Position numbers and translations under genes: made by a program. Positions 15,977-25,271 of a stretch of 64,000 nt of DNA are shown here, piece by piece (position 1 is the stretch's first letter; each line of letters begins with the position of its first letter). The stretch is from Desulfoscipio gibsoniae DSM 7213 (GTDB lineage Bacteria > Bacillota > Desulfotomaculia > Desulfotomaculales > Desulfallaceae), in the NCBI RefSeq assembly GCF_000233715.2, contig NC_021184.1, positions 4,460,001 through 4,524,000 of the forward strand, in the 5' to 3' direction. The notes under the pieces are model-generated. The model was not told where the DNA came from. It did not search any database and saw only the letters and a list, made by a program, of their open reading frames with translations.

Positions 15977-16248
15977 GTAAAAACGCTTATATTGGCTCCA
16001 CTACCCGGCACCACATGGAAATTGGCATCAAGAAACCAAATTCCAGCCAAGTGTTGGCGGCAAGGAAGGTCAAACTTCGTGACCGGTTCTTAAATGCAAT
16101 CTTTGGTAAAGGGCACAGCATGGTTGTGCTAGTGCCTGGGGAAAGCATTGGCACCATTTCCATTACAGAAATGGAGGTACATGAACTGGAAGAAGCGGAA
16201 AAGGAATGCGAAAAAATGAAGTCGATACAACGGGAAAAAGGCAGGTGA
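15973..16248 (+). CDS. Hypothetical phage protein
   Basis: A 91-residue protein (SKNAYIGSTTRHHMEIGIKK, then VVLVPGESIGTISITEME) with a charged C-terminal helix. No family recognised. The TTG at 15973 follows GGTAGGTG. It is the gene immediately before the helicase, whose ribosome site lies at its stop codon. Confidence 0.6.
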   Translation: MSKNAYIGSTTRHHMEIGIKKPNSSQVLAARKVKLRDRFLNAIFGKGHSMVVLVPGESIGTISITEMEVHELEEAEKECEKMKSIQREKGR

Positions 16249-16301
16249 TCTAAATCAATGTAATTTTATTCCCGCACCAACAAAGAGCATTAAACCAAAC
16301 C

Positions 16302-17498
16302 ATGCACCGCAACCTGGTAGCTTACTACCTAGATATGGGACTTGGAAAAACATTTTTAGGTTCAGAGAAATTAAAGCAACTAAATGCACCCTTTAACCTC
16401 ATAGTTTGCCAGAAGTCTAAAATCACGGACTGGGCTGAGCACTTTAAGACCTACTATGACTACGAAGTTATTATTTTCAAAAACCAGCCCATCGAAGCAA
16501 TTCCACCACACAGCATCATCATAATTAATTACGATCTGGTGTGGCGGCGCAAGCAGTTAGAGGAATTAAGGGATTTTTCGATGTTACTAGATGAGAGCCA
16601 ATATATCAAAAACGAAAATTCCAACCGGGCCAAGTTTATTCTTAACTTAAAACCAGACAATGTAATTTTATTATCCGGCACCCCCACCGGTGGAAAGTAT
16701 GAGGAACTGTGGTCGCAGCTAAGGTTGTTGGGGTGGGGTATAAGCAAAAAGTTATTTTACAAACAGTACACCATCACTGAAAAACTTGATGTTGGCGGAT
16801 TCTACATTACCGTGGTCACTGGCTACAAAAACGTTGACCGGCTAAAGGACAAACTTTACCAGCATGGGGCGATATTCATGAAAACTGATGAAGTGGTGGA
16901 ACTACCGCAGCAGGTGGAGCAAATCATTAAAATCCCCAACACCCCCCAGTACAGGAAATTTAACCAAGACAGAGTGATTACCATTGATGACGAAATGCTG
17001 GTCGGCGATACCGCTCTTGCAAAATTGTTATATCTGCGGCAATTAGCATCGATTTACAACCAACATAAACAACAAGCTTTAAAGGATTTACTGTCTTCCA
17101 CCCATGACCGGGTAATTGTATTTTACAACTTCAAGAAGGAATACCAGCTCATTAAAAGACTAGCTGAAGAACTGGAAAAACCGGCGTCCCATATTAACGG
17201 TGACGGTACAGATTTAGATAACTACGATACAAAGGACAACAGCGTCACTCTAGTCCAGTATCAGGCTGGATCGACCGGGGTCAATCTACAAAAGGCAAAC
17301 CGGGTTATTTACTACAGCCTGCCGCTGTCAGCAGAGCTATGGATGCAATCAAAAAAACGCATTCACCGCATCGGCCAGCCTCGCAGTTGTTTCTACTACT
17401 ACCTGATCACAGAGAAGTCTGTGGAAGAAAAAATACTGGAAGCCCTAAAGCAAAGGAGGGATTTTACCTTGGAGTTATTTGAAAAGGGGGTGAAGTAG
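16302..17498 (+). CDS. SNF2-family DEAD-like helicase/ATPase
   Basis: A compact SNF2 ATPase. Walker A is LDMGLGKT, motif II is LLDESQ, motif III is LLSGTP, motif V is QAGSTGVNLQKANRVIYY and motif VI is QSKKRIHRIGQ. It is likely used in phage replication or recombination, as in many Firmicute siphoviruses with the downstream VRR-NUC gene. The first ATG is at 16302, but in the same frame just upstream LFPHQQRALNQT matches the family Q-motif. An ATC (16254) or ATT (16263) codon follows a strong AGGTGATCT ribosome site, so true translation may begin there. No ATG/GTG/TTG exists between the upstream stop at 16251 and 16302. Confidence 0.85.
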   Translation: MHRNLVAYYLDMGLGKTFLGSEKLKQLNAPFNLIVCQKSKITDWAEHFKTYYDYEVIIFKNQPIEAIPPHSIIIINYDLVWRRKQLEELRDFSMLLDESQYIKNENSNRAKFILNLKPDNVILLSGTPTGGKYEELWSQLRLLGWGISKKLFYKQYTITEKLDVGGFYITVVTGYKNVDRLKDKLYQHGAIFMKTDEVVELPQQVEQIIKIPNTPQYRKFNQDRVITIDDEMLVGDTALAKLLYLRQLASIYNQHKQQALKDLLSSTHDRVIVFYNFKKEYQLIKRLAEELEKPASHINGDGTDLDNYDTKDNSVTLVQYQAGSTGVNLQKANRVIYYSLPLSAELWMQSKKRIHRIGQPRSCFYYYLITEKSVEEKILEALKQRRDFTLELFEKGVK

Positions 17499-17503
17499 CA
17501 CCA

Positions 17504-17872
17504 GTGACTGAGAAACAGCTTCAAAAGAAAGTCATTAAATATTTAAATTCCCTGCCCAATACCTGGTTTTTTAAGGTGTGGGGTGGCGGGTTCCAGCGAA
17601 GCGGCATACCGGATTTAATTTGCTGTATTAACGGGTTGTTTGTGGCCCTTGAACTAAAGGGAACGGGCGGTAAATCTACCAAGCTCCAAGAGCTAAATAT
17701 CAATAACATTAACGCTGCTGGTGGCATTGGCCTCATTTTATACCCCGCCGATTTTAAGGAATTTAAGACCCTTGTAAAGGAGGTGAGTAACGGATGCGGT
17801 TTAGCCACAGCAGAGTTGAATGCTTTGAAAAATGCCGGTACCAATTCATGCTCCGATACATCCGAAACTTAA
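17504..17872 (+). CDS. VRR-NUC domain nuclease
   Basis: A 122-residue stand-alone VRR-NUC (PD-(D/E)XK superfamily) protein: GGGFQRSGIPDLICCINGLF and ALELKGTGGKST carry the catalytic D and E-x-K. GTG start at 17504, 5 nt after the helicase stop. The frame runs 79 nt into the next gene. The pairing of SNF2 helicase with VRR-NUC is common in phages and may act in recombination-dependent replication. Confidence 0.88.
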   Translation: MTEKQLQKKVIKYLNSLPNTWFFKVWGGGFQRSGIPDLICCINGLFVALELKGTGGKSTKLQELNINNINAAGGIGLILYPADFKEFKTLVKEVSNGCGLATAELNALKNAGTNSCSDTSET

Positions 17873-19494
17873 CTACGATTTTCCCCCCGGCAGCGGATAA
17901 TCCCTTAATAGTCGGTAGCGCTCTCCACTTGGGATTGGAAAAAGGACCAACTGCTATGGAGGAATATTACTACAGCCAATACCCGGTGATTAATGACTTT
18001 CACATCAACGAAATGATAAAACTGACCACCTTGGTGGAGAAAGCCAATGAAGTGCTGCAGGAGTTAACTCGGGGGAAAGTCAGCATATTCGAGTATGAGA
18101 TAAACTTCCCGGAATTTATAGGTTATGTAGATTTAATAGTCCATAACGGTGATGGCAGTGCAGATGTTTATGATTTTAAGTACAGCAACAACATTGACCA
18201 TTACCTAGAATCCAAGCAGTTACATTTGTACAAGTATTACCTGGAGAAACAAGGGTTTGACGTGTTCAAGCTGGGGTATGTTTTTATTCCTAAAACCCAA
18301 ATCCGGCAAAAGAAAACCGAGGATTTATACCAGTTCAGGAAACGGCTAACGGAAACCCTGGCGGCCATGCAAGTAAAAGTGGTGGAAGTGAACTACGACC
18401 ACTCCAAGGTGGATGGATTTTTCCAACGCTGCCATGAGATTCAAAACGAAAGCATTTATGAAAGAACACCGTCAAGGCTATGTGCCTGGTGCGAGTTTCA
18501 AAAATATTGCGAGGAGGAAATCGATTTTATGTTATTACCGAAAAATGAAAAGCGGGAAAGGAAGATGGATCTAAATCCGGATAAGTGGGTTTACGGCGAT
18601 TCCTATGTAGGAAAGTCCACTTTCATCGAGCGCTATGAAGACCTGCTGATGGTAAACACGGACGGCAATATTGACAACCTAACCTCCCCGGTGGTCAGGA
18701 TTACGGACGAGGTGACTTATGAGGGCAGGCTCCGAAAAGAAAAATTAGCCTGGGAAGTCTTTTTAGCAGTCATCGATGAACTGGAAAAGAAGGATAACAC
18801 CTTCAAACGAGTGGCTATTGATTTGGTGGAGGATTTGTACGAACACAGCCGGTTGTACATTTATAAAAAACTAGGCATTGACCATGAACAGGACGCCGGG
18901 TTCGGCAAGGGTTGGGACATGGTGCGGACTGAATTTCTATCGGCTATGAAGCGCCTGAAGAACTTAGGCTACCAGGTAATCTTTATCTCCAAGGAACTGA
19001 CCTCGGAGATTACCCTGAAAAACGGTAACAAAATCACCACCATCAAGCCAAACATCAACGACAAGGTGGCCAATGTACTAGCGGGAATCGTGGATTTGAC
19101 AGTTCGGGCGTTTATGGATGGCGATGAAAGATATTTACAGCTGGAGAAAAAGGAAAATGTCTTTGGCGGTGGCCGGTTTAATTTCAAAGTGCCAGTTGTG
19201 AAATTGGATAAGGATGAATTTATTAAGGCATTAAGGGGCGCTCAGGAAGGCATCAAGACTTATTCCAGGGCGGAAAGCGCCAAGGAAGCAGCAGCAGGAG
19301 AAACAACCGGGAATGAAACCAAGGAAGATGGGGCTACGGCAACTGCTAAGGGAGATACCAACGGGGATGAAACTAGCGAGGAAGAAACGGCGGCTACCAC
19401 TACGGAGGAAACCACTGCGGCGACCGATAAACCCGAAAAACCGGCTAAAAGGAGCAGGCGCTCTCGCAAGTCCGGTAACCAATTAACTAATTAA
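17794..19494 (+). CDS. PD-(D/E)XK nuclease fused to a P-loop ATPase
   Basis: Residues 1-250 form a Cas4/AddB-like PD-(D/E)XK nuclease: GSALHLGLEKG, FIGYVDLIV, DVYDFKYS, and a probable 4Fe-4S set (C10 or C14 near the N-terminus, then CAWCEFQKYC). Residues 260-480 form a P-loop domain of the phage Sak4/nucleotide-binding type with Walker A GDSYVGKST. A repetitive Thr/Glu/Ala-rich tail ends in RSRRSRKSG. Elsewhere the two activities are usually separate genes. It lies next to a DUF669 gene, the usual Sak4 partner, so a role in single-strand annealing or recombination is likely. ATG 17794, with AAAGGAGGTG upstream. Confidence 0.85.
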   Translation: MRFSHSRVECFEKCRYQFMLRYIRNLTTIFPPAADNPLIVGSALHLGLEKGPTAMEEYYYSQYPVINDFHINEMIKLTTLVEKANEVLQELTRGKVSIFEYEINFPEFIGYVDLIVHNGDGSADVYDFKYSNNIDHYLESKQLHLYKYYLEKQGFDVFKLGYVFIPKTQIRQKKTEDLYQFRKRLTETLAAMQVKVVEVNYDHSKVDGFFQRCHEIQNESIYERTPSRLCAWCEFQKYCEEEIDFMLLPKNEKRERKMDLNPDKWVYGDSYVGKSTFIERYEDLLMVNTDGNIDNLTSPVVRITDEVTYEGRLRKEKLAWEVFLAVIDELEKKDNTFKRVAIDLVEDLYEHSRLYIYKKLGIDHEQDAGFGKGWDMVRTEFLSAMKRLKNLGYQVIFISKELTSEITLKNGNKITTIKPNINDKVANVLAGIVDLTVRAFMDGDERYLQLEKKENVFGGGRFNFKVPVVKLDKDEFIKALRGAQEGIKTYSRAESAKEAAAGETTGNETKEDGATATAKGDTNGDETSEEETAATTTEETTAATDKPEKPAKRSRRSRKSGNQLTN

Positions 19495-19515
19495 ATTACA
19501 AGGAGGACAAATTTA

Positions 19516-19968
19516 ATGAGTAGTGTATTTGCAAGGTTCGACAAAGAGTTTGACCTGAAAGGTCTTAAAGAAGACCTGAAAAATGTGGGTACAGGCGATG
19601 GCCATTACCGGGAAGTTCCCTATGGCACCTATGAAGTGAAAATTGAAAAACTAGAATTGGTGGAATCCAAAACTGGCAAGCCTATGGTCACCAGTTGGAT
19701 GCGCATTATTGCCGGAGAGTACCAAAATTCTATTTTATTCATGAATCAAGTCGTCCACACTGCCTTCGGAATTCATATGGCTAATGAATTTTTACGCTCC
19801 TTAGATTCTGGCATCGATGTTACTTTCGAGAATTTTACCCAGTATCACAACCTCATTTTGGACATCCATGAGGCCATTGACGGGAATTACGAGTATGCAG
19901 TGGAGTATGGGGAAACCAACAAAGGATTCAAAACCTTTAAAATTACTGAAGTTTTTGAGGCGGAGTAG
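19516..19968 (+). CDS. DUF669-type phage protein, likely ssDNA-binding
   Basis: 150 residues with the DUF669 signature: FARFDKEFDLKGL, VPYGTYEVKIEKLEL, GKPMVTSWMRII. DUF669 proteins are found beside Sak4-type recombinases and have been proposed to be single-stranded DNA-binding proteins. Strong AGGAGGACAAATTTAATG start. It lies 21 nt after the nuclease/ATPase gene and 1 nt before the polymerase start. Confidence 0.85.
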   Translation: MSSVFARFDKEFDLKGLKEDLKNVGTGDGHYREVPYGTYEVKIEKLELVESKTGKPMVTSWMRIIAGEYQNSILFMNQVVHTAFGIHMANEFLRSLDSGIDVTFENFTQYHNLILDIHEAIDGNYEYAVEYGETNKGFKTFKITEVFEAE

Positions 19969-19969
19969 G

Positions 19970-21664
19970 GTGCTGTTATTCTATGACGCAGAAGTCTATC
20001 CCCACGATTGGCTCTTTGTCATAATCGAACCTGCCAGCCAGCAAAAACATGTGTTCATAAACGATGCCAGGGCACTGGCGTCGTTTTATGAACAGCATAC
20101 TGATCATATTTGGGTTGGCTACAACAACCGGCACTATGACCAGTACATTTTAAAGGGTATCCTTTGTGGTTTTGATCCCCATGAAATCTCCAAGTTCATT
20201 ATAGCAGAAAAGAAACCAGGCTGGCAGTTTAGTTCCCTCTTAAACAGGATTAAGCTGAACCAATTTGATGTCATGACCACCTTACACAGCCTAAAGGAAC
20301 TGGAAGGCTTTATGGGGCATGATATCCGGGAAACAACAGTTAGTTTTGATACCAACCGGAAACTTACAACACGGGAAATTGATGAGTTGGTTAGTTACTG
20401 CACCCATGATGTGCAAGAAACCATGGAAATATTCCTTCACCGGAAGGAAGAATTTGATAGTCACGTAGCTTTATTAAAGACCTTTAACCTGCCGCTGAAT
20501 TATCTGAGTAAAACCAAGGCGCAACTGGCGGCTGTGATTTTAAGGGCCAATAGAATAAACCGAAACGATGAGTTTGATTTAGTTTTACCCGACACTTTAA
20601 GGATTAAAAAATACCGCCATGTGGTGGATTGGTACAAGGATGCCCATAACCACAACTATGATAATTTTCTACAGACTACTGTTAGTGGTGTACCCCATAT
20701 TTTTGCCTGGGGAGGGTTACACGGGGCTAGGGATCAGTACCAGGATGAAGGGATTTTGGTCAATGTGGATGTGGCCTCTTTCTACCCTTCACTTATGCTG
20801 GAGTATGGTTTTTTATCCCGGAATGTGGAAGACCCCAAACTCTACCAAGAGATTTATCAAGAGCGGTTAAAACTGAAAGCGGAGAAAAACCCCATGCAGC
20901 TGCCATATAAGATTGTCTTAAATGCCACCTACGGGGCCATGAAATATCAGTACAACAACCTTTATGACCCCAGGCAGGCCAATAACGTCTGCGTAGGCGG
21001 GCAGCTGCTGCTCTTAGATTTAATCGAAAAGCTAGAGCCGAAGTGGACGCTGATTCAATCGAACACGGATGGATTAATCGGAAAAATTAAACGCCTGCGG
21101 GACTTGGACACTATTAAAGATATTTGCCGGGAGTGGGAAACCCGTACCCGGATGCAGCTGGAATTTGAACTGTTCCGGAAAATCTACCAAAAGGATGTCA
21201 ATAATTACATCATCATCCGGGTAGACGGCAGCTATGAATCAAAGGGAGCATATGTCAAGAAATTAAACGAAATTGACAATGACCTGCCTATAGTAAACTC
21301 GGCCCTTAAAGAGTATTTCATTAACGGTGTACCGGTGGAAAAAACCATCAACGATTGCCGGGAACTGATGATGTTCCAGAAGGTAGTGAAGGTCACCAAT
21401 AAATTCTCCCATGCTCTTTATGGCAGCCAAAGGTTATCGGAAAAATGCCTCAGGGTGTTTGCTTCCAAAAACGATGATCCCGGTGTTTTTAAGGTCAAGA
21501 TAAATGGACGACCCCATAAAATAGCCGGTACCCCGGAGCACTGTTTTATCATCAACAGTGATGTGCGGGGTAAAAGGATACCTAGAAGGCTGGATAAAGA
21601 TTGGTATGTTCAGGTGGCTAAAAAGCGGTTAGCGGATTTTTTGGGAAAGGATGATCTGAAATGA
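19970..21664 (+). CDS. Family-B-like phage DNA polymerase
   Basis: 564 residues when started at GTG 19970 (LLFYDAEVYPHDW); a longer frame back to 19817 would overlap DUF669 and is rejected. The 3'-5' exonuclease motifs are YDAEVYP, GYNNRHYDQYI and YCTHDVQE. Polymerase motif A is DVASFYPSLM, motif B KIVLNATYGAMK, motif C SNTDGLI. The protein is short for a family B polymerase, as in other phage-encoded forms. It probably replicates the phage genome together with the D5 primase-helicase. The last codons overlap the BRO gene start. Confidence 0.88.
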   Translation: MLLFYDAEVYPHDWLFVIIEPASQQKHVFINDARALASFYEQHTDHIWVGYNNRHYDQYILKGILCGFDPHEISKFIIAEKKPGWQFSSLLNRIKLNQFDVMTTLHSLKELEGFMGHDIRETTVSFDTNRKLTTREIDELVSYCTHDVQETMEIFLHRKEEFDSHVALLKTFNLPLNYLSKTKAQLAAVILRANRINRNDEFDLVLPDTLRIKKYRHVVDWYKDAHNHNYDNFLQTTVSGVPHIFAWGGLHGARDQYQDEGILVNVDVASFYPSLMLEYGFLSRNVEDPKLYQEIYQERLKLKAEKNPMQLPYKIVLNATYGAMKYQYNNLYDPRQANNVCVGGQLLLLDLIEKLEPKWTLIQSNTDGLIGKIKRLRDLDTIKDICREWETRTRMQLEFELFRKIYQKDVNNYIIIRVDGSYESKGAYVKKLNEIDNDLPIVNSALKEYFINGVPVEKTINDCRELMMFQKVVKVTNKFSHALYGSQRLSEKCLRVFASKNDDPGVFKVKINGRPHKIAGTPEHCFIINSDVRGKRIPRRLDKDWYVQVAKKRLADFLGKDDLK

Positions 21665-22314
21665 TGACAGTGTTTAAAAATAAAGATTTCGGTGAAGTAA
21701 GAAGTATTTTAATTAATCAAGAACCTTGGTTTGTTGGTAAAGATGTGGCGGAGATTTTGGCGTATAAGGAACCCCATAAAGCCATTGCCCGACATGTGGA
21801 TGAGGATGACGGGATGAAACATCCCATCAGCGATAACTTAGGCAGGGTACAAGAAACACTGCTGATCAATGAAAGCGGCCTGTATGCTTTAATAATATCT
21901 TCAAGGCTCCCCAGGGCGAAAGCATTTAAAAGATGGATCACCTCCGAGGTGTTGCCAACCCTTAGAAGAACCGGCGGTTATTCTATGCGCCCCAAAGGGC
22001 CAAGCCTAAGTGAGATTATACGATTTCTAAAGCTGATAAGAGACGTGATGGTTGCCCAAGGATGTAATGAAAGAGATATTGCTGTAACGGTAAACAACAT
22101 CTGCCAGCAATTTCAGATCCAGCTTCCCACAGAATTCATCCGGCTATCAGATCTGGAAGTGAAGTTTATGCAGTTTCTTTACAGGGATGAGCTTGCCAGG
22201 CAAATGAGTAGCGGTGATGCCATAGCGGTGTTTTTAGGTAGGGAAATCAGCGATATTAGCGAGGAAAGGTATCAACAGCTCAAAACCATTTACTGCGACA
22301 TAGAAAAAAACTAA
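21661..22314 (+). CDS. BRO-N domain phage antirepressor-like protein
   Basis: 217 residues. The N-terminal BRO domain (EPWFVGKDVAEILAY, then ALIISSRLPRAKAFKRWI and VLPTLRRTGGY) is unmistakable. The C-terminal part (SEIIRFLKLIRDVM, VNNICQQFQIQLP) is helical and unassigned. BRO proteins often regulate lysogeny or host transcription. It overlaps the polymerase stop by 4 nt (ATGA). Confidence 0.88.
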   Translation: MMTVFKNKDFGEVRSILINQEPWFVGKDVAEILAYKEPHKAIARHVDEDDGMKHPISDNLGRVQETLLINESGLYALIISSRLPRAKAFKRWITSEVLPTLRRTGGYSMRPKGPSLSEIIRFLKLIRDVMVAQGCNERDIAVTVNNICQQFQIQLPTEFIRLSDLEVKFMQFLYRDELARQMSSGDAIAVFLGREISDISEERYQQLKTIYCDIEKN

Positions 22315-22601
22315 CCCAGGAAGCGGGCGGACCTACCAAACTAAAATCATTTTATCGACTAGTGACATTAAAAACCGGTGCCAGTTTGGTAGGTTGCCTC
22401 CCAAATGAACATTAAAAACAATAAAACAGCCGGGGGAAATTATCCATACTGACTGTATGTTGGGACATTAACCATCGTTTAAGCAGAAAATATGTCGGGA
22501 AACACTGCCAAAATGAACTGTAGGTCTTCCGGCTACCCCATGCTTTTGGGATATAAACATCCCATAAATATCAGGTTTTTTATGAAAGAGGTGATGACCA
22601 T
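22315..22601. other. Intergenic region with inverted repeat
   Basis: CCTACCAAACT (22332-22342) and AGTTTGGTAGG (22383-22393) form an 11-bp inverted repeat around about 40 nt. Further down, TGGGAT...ATCCCA pairing is seen near 22553-22566. No gene was found. It may hold regulatory sites for the primase operon. Confidence 0.45.
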
Positions 22602-24512
22602 TTGGACATGGTTAAGGGTTATATCAAAACCAAAGGTAAAAAACCCATAGAACCTTACCGCAATAAAAAATCATTTTACACCTATGACTATATCCGCAAA
22701 ACGGGCGGCGACTTTGCTGGTATCCTGGCCGATGGCATGGTGCAAATAGATCTTGATGATGAAAAAGAAGGGAAACTTGTCAAACAGATTGTCACAGAAA
22801 CCGGCCTTAGAAGCGCAATTCTTAAAACCGATCGGGGCATCCACTTTTACTTTAGGAACACCGAGGTCAAGAAAAAACAAGTGAAGCTGATGACTCCCAT
22901 CGGCGTCACCGTAGATGTGGCCGTGGGCGAGCAAAATGCACCGATACCGATAAAAGTAAACGGAAAAACCCGGCGCTGGCTCAATAAAATCGATGCCATA
23001 GAAGATATCGATTTCCTCCCAGATTGGTTGCAGCCGCTGAAGAAAAAACACAATTTACCGGACTTTAGTTCCTTAGCCGATGGCGATGGCCGAAACCAGG
23101 CACTTTTTAACTATATCCTTACCCTCCAGGCCGAGGGTTTTGGCAAGGAAGCCATCAAAGGCATTATTCAGATTATAAACCAGCATGTGCTAAAAACCCC
23201 TCTGGGGGATAAGGAAGTGGAGACTATTTTAAGGGATGAAGCCTTTTTAAAGCAGACCTTTTATATAAAATCAAAATTCCTCCACGACCGGTTCGCCAAG
23301 TATCTAAAAACCGAGGAGCGGATTATTAAAATCAATAACCAGCTCCACATTTATCGAGACGGGGTTTACAAAAACGATGCCTTGGAAATAGAAACGGCCA
23401 TGATTAAACACCTGCCGGAGCTGAATCGGGCTAAACGCTCGGAAACACTAACTTATTTAGACCTTATAGCGGAAGACAAGGAACCGGCTTCAGCAAATTA
23501 TATTGGGTTTAACAACGGGATTTTAGATATTGACAGCATGACCATGCATGACTTTTCAGCGGACATCGTGCTGCAAAATAAAATTGAATATGATTACATT
23601 CCCGGTGTTTACGATCAAATAGTAGATAAAACCTTGGATAAAATTTGCTGCCAGGACAATAACTTGAGGAAGCTGTTGGAGGAACTAGTTGGCTATCTGT
23701 TCTTTAGAAGAAACGAACTGGGCAAATGTTTTATTCTTACCGGGGGCGGCAGCAATGGCAAATCCACATTCCTGGATATGATTAAAAACCTACTGGGAAA
23801 TAACAATTATTCATCCCTGGGTATAGATGAACTTGGAGTGCGCTTTAAAACGGCGGAGTTGTTCCACAAACTTGCCAATGTTGGAGATGACATCAGCAAA
23901 AAGTATATGGACGATAGTGCTATTTTCAAGAAGTTGGTCACCGGCGAAACAGTTAACGCTGAGCGCAAAGGTAAAGACCCTTTTGAATTCAACAATTATG
24001 CCAAGCTGCTTTTTAGTACAAATAAATTGCCTAGGATCAACGATACTTCCGTAGGACTTATGCGCAGGCTGGTGATTATCCCCTTTAATGCGGTATTTAG
24101 CGACAAGGACACCGATTTTGATCCTTTTATCAAAGACAAGCTGCTAACAAAACCAGCCATGGAATATTTGCTGAAACTAGGGATAGAGGGTTTAACCCGT
24201 GTGTTGGCCAGTGGGTTTACCGAGGCTCAGGCGGCAAAAAGGGAGAAACGGGATTACGAAGTGGTGAATAACCCTGTTCTGGCTTTTGTTAATGAAGGAT
24301 TAAAAATCGAAAATGAGGCAATAAAGGACGTTTATCGAAAATATGGGACTTGGTGTTATGAAAACGGCCTAAAACCTCTTAGCCACATAGAGTTTGGACG
24401 GGAGCTAAGTAAAAATGGCTACCAATCAGAGGTAAAAAGAATTGGCGGGGAGACCGTTCGGATTTATGTGAAGGCCGCTACAGATGTAACAAATGGGCAA
24501 AATGATTTGTAA
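22602..24512 (+). CDS. D5-family phage primase-helicase
   Basis: 636 residues. The N-terminal region resembles a prim-pol/primase fold (VQIDLDDEKEGKLV, AILKTDRGIHFYF). The C-terminal SF3 helicase has Walker A TGGGSNGKSTFLDMI, ANVGDDIS as motif B, and LLFSTNKLP with RRLVIIPF. The extreme C-terminus is a helical D5-associated domain. TTG 22602 follows GAGGTGATG; ATG 22608 is an alternative. It would prime and unwind for the phage polymerase. A candidate origin lies directly downstream. Confidence 0.88.
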   Translation: MDMVKGYIKTKGKKPIEPYRNKKSFYTYDYIRKTGGDFAGILADGMVQIDLDDEKEGKLVKQIVTETGLRSAILKTDRGIHFYFRNTEVKKKQVKLMTPIGVTVDVAVGEQNAPIPIKVNGKTRRWLNKIDAIEDIDFLPDWLQPLKKKHNLPDFSSLADGDGRNQALFNYILTLQAEGFGKEAIKGIIQIINQHVLKTPLGDKEVETILRDEAFLKQTFYIKSKFLHDRFAKYLKTEERIIKINNQLHIYRDGVYKNDALEIETAMIKHLPELNRAKRSETLTYLDLIAEDKEPASANYIGFNNGILDIDSMTMHDFSADIVLQNKIEYDYIPGVYDQIVDKTLDKICCQDNNLRKLLEELVGYLFFRRNELGKCFILTGGGSNGKSTFLDMIKNLLGNNNYSSLGIDELGVRFKTAELFHKLANVGDDISKKYMDDSAIFKKLVTGETVNAERKGKDPFEFNNYAKLLFSTNKLPRINDTSVGLMRRLVIIPFNAVFSDKDTDFDPFIKDKLLTKPAMEYLLKLGIEGLTRVLASGFTEAQAAKREKRDYEVVNNPVLAFVNEGLKIENEAIKDVYRKYGTWCYENGLKPLSHIEFGRELSKNGYQSEVKRIGGETVRIYVKAATDVTNGQNDL

Positions 24513-24670
24513 CGGTTAAAAGTCAGTTAATCCAACAGTTAGGAAGGATGATACAGATGTTACAGATATTCGTTTATCTTTTATAAATAAGGGATAAGAA
24601 AGATTATAAATTATTTATATAAAAGAAGTATATATATATTTATTTATAATATCTGTAACGCTGTAAAAAT
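24480..24670. other. Candidate phage replication origin, AT-rich with inverted repeat
   Basis: GTTACAGATATT (24559-24570) and AATATCTGTAAC (24648-24659) are perfect 12-bp arms enclosing 77 nt of almost pure A/T. ACAGATGT(T/A)AC-type half-sites repeat nearby (24480, 24553, 24560). The position just after the primase-helicase gene fits an origin; an operator for the next operon is the alternative. Confidence 0.45.
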
Positions 24671-24712
24671 ATCACATTTAACGACATTGTAATTTAAGTG
24701 AGGTGTTAAGTC

Positions 24713-25057
24713 TTGAAAAATATAGTTTTTATCTGCAGTCCCTTTGCCGGGGATGTGGCAGGAAACATAGATAGGGCCAGGCGCTACGGGCGGTTTGCGG
24801 TAACGAAAAAAGTGATACCTATTATCCCCCACCTGATGTATCCACAGTTCCTTGATGAGGATGACCCGGCGGAAAGACAACTGGGGATTGAAATGGGACT
24901 GGCACTATTGTCACATTGCCGGGAAGTGTGGGTGTTTGGGAGCCGGGTGTCATCGGGGATGGCGGCGGAGATAGATCAGGCCAAGGTGCTAGGGATTCCG
25001 GTTAAGTATTTTACGGTGGATTGTAAACCAGTGGGAGGGTTGACCTATGGGATTTGA
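24713..25057 (+). CDS. DUF4406/nucleoside deoxyribosyltransferase-like phage protein
   Basis: 114 residues: NIVFICSPFAGDVAGNI at the N-terminus, IPIIPHLMYPQFL, then VWVFGSRVSSGMAAEIDQAK, the pattern of DUF4406/DUF7768 proteins with a Rossmann-like deoxyribosyltransferase fold. The TTG start at 24713 follows GAGGTG. It could act in nucleotide metabolism; activity is not shown. Confidence 0.75.
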   Translation: MKNIVFICSPFAGDVAGNIDRARRYGRFAVTKKVIPIIPHLMYPQFLDEDDPAERQLGIEMGLALLSHCREVWVFGSRVSSGMAAEIDQAKVLGIPVKYFTVDCKPVGGLTYGI

Positions 25058-25271
25058 TGCTGTAGACTGTTTTGCCCATAAACGAAATAGCTGCACAGCT
25101 TTAAAGGTTAAACAGTGTGAAGGCTGCAGTTTTTATAAAACCAAGGAGCAGTATGAACTGGGTCAGCAGAAGGCGTTGGAGAGGATTTACACCTTGGATA
25201 TAGCCAAACAGAAACATATTTCAGAAACCTATTATGGCGGCAAACTGGAGGTGATAGCTGATGAAGGCTAA
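25047..25271 (+). CDS. Small cysteine-containing hypothetical protein
   Basis: 74 residues with C and CxxC elements (NSCTALKVKQCEGCSFYK) typical of short phage zinc-binding proteins. It overlaps the previous gene by 11 nt and the next by 11 nt, as part of the early operon. Confidence 0.7.
   Translation: MGFDAVDCFAHKRNSCTALKVKQCEGCSFYKTKEQYELGQQKALERIYTLDIAKQKHISETYYGGKLEVIADEG

Noticed and set aside
19817-19969. N-terminal extension of the DNA polymerase
   Set aside because: It overlaps DUF669 by 150 nt in another frame and shows no polymerase homology. GTG 19970 begins directly with the exonuclease I motif.
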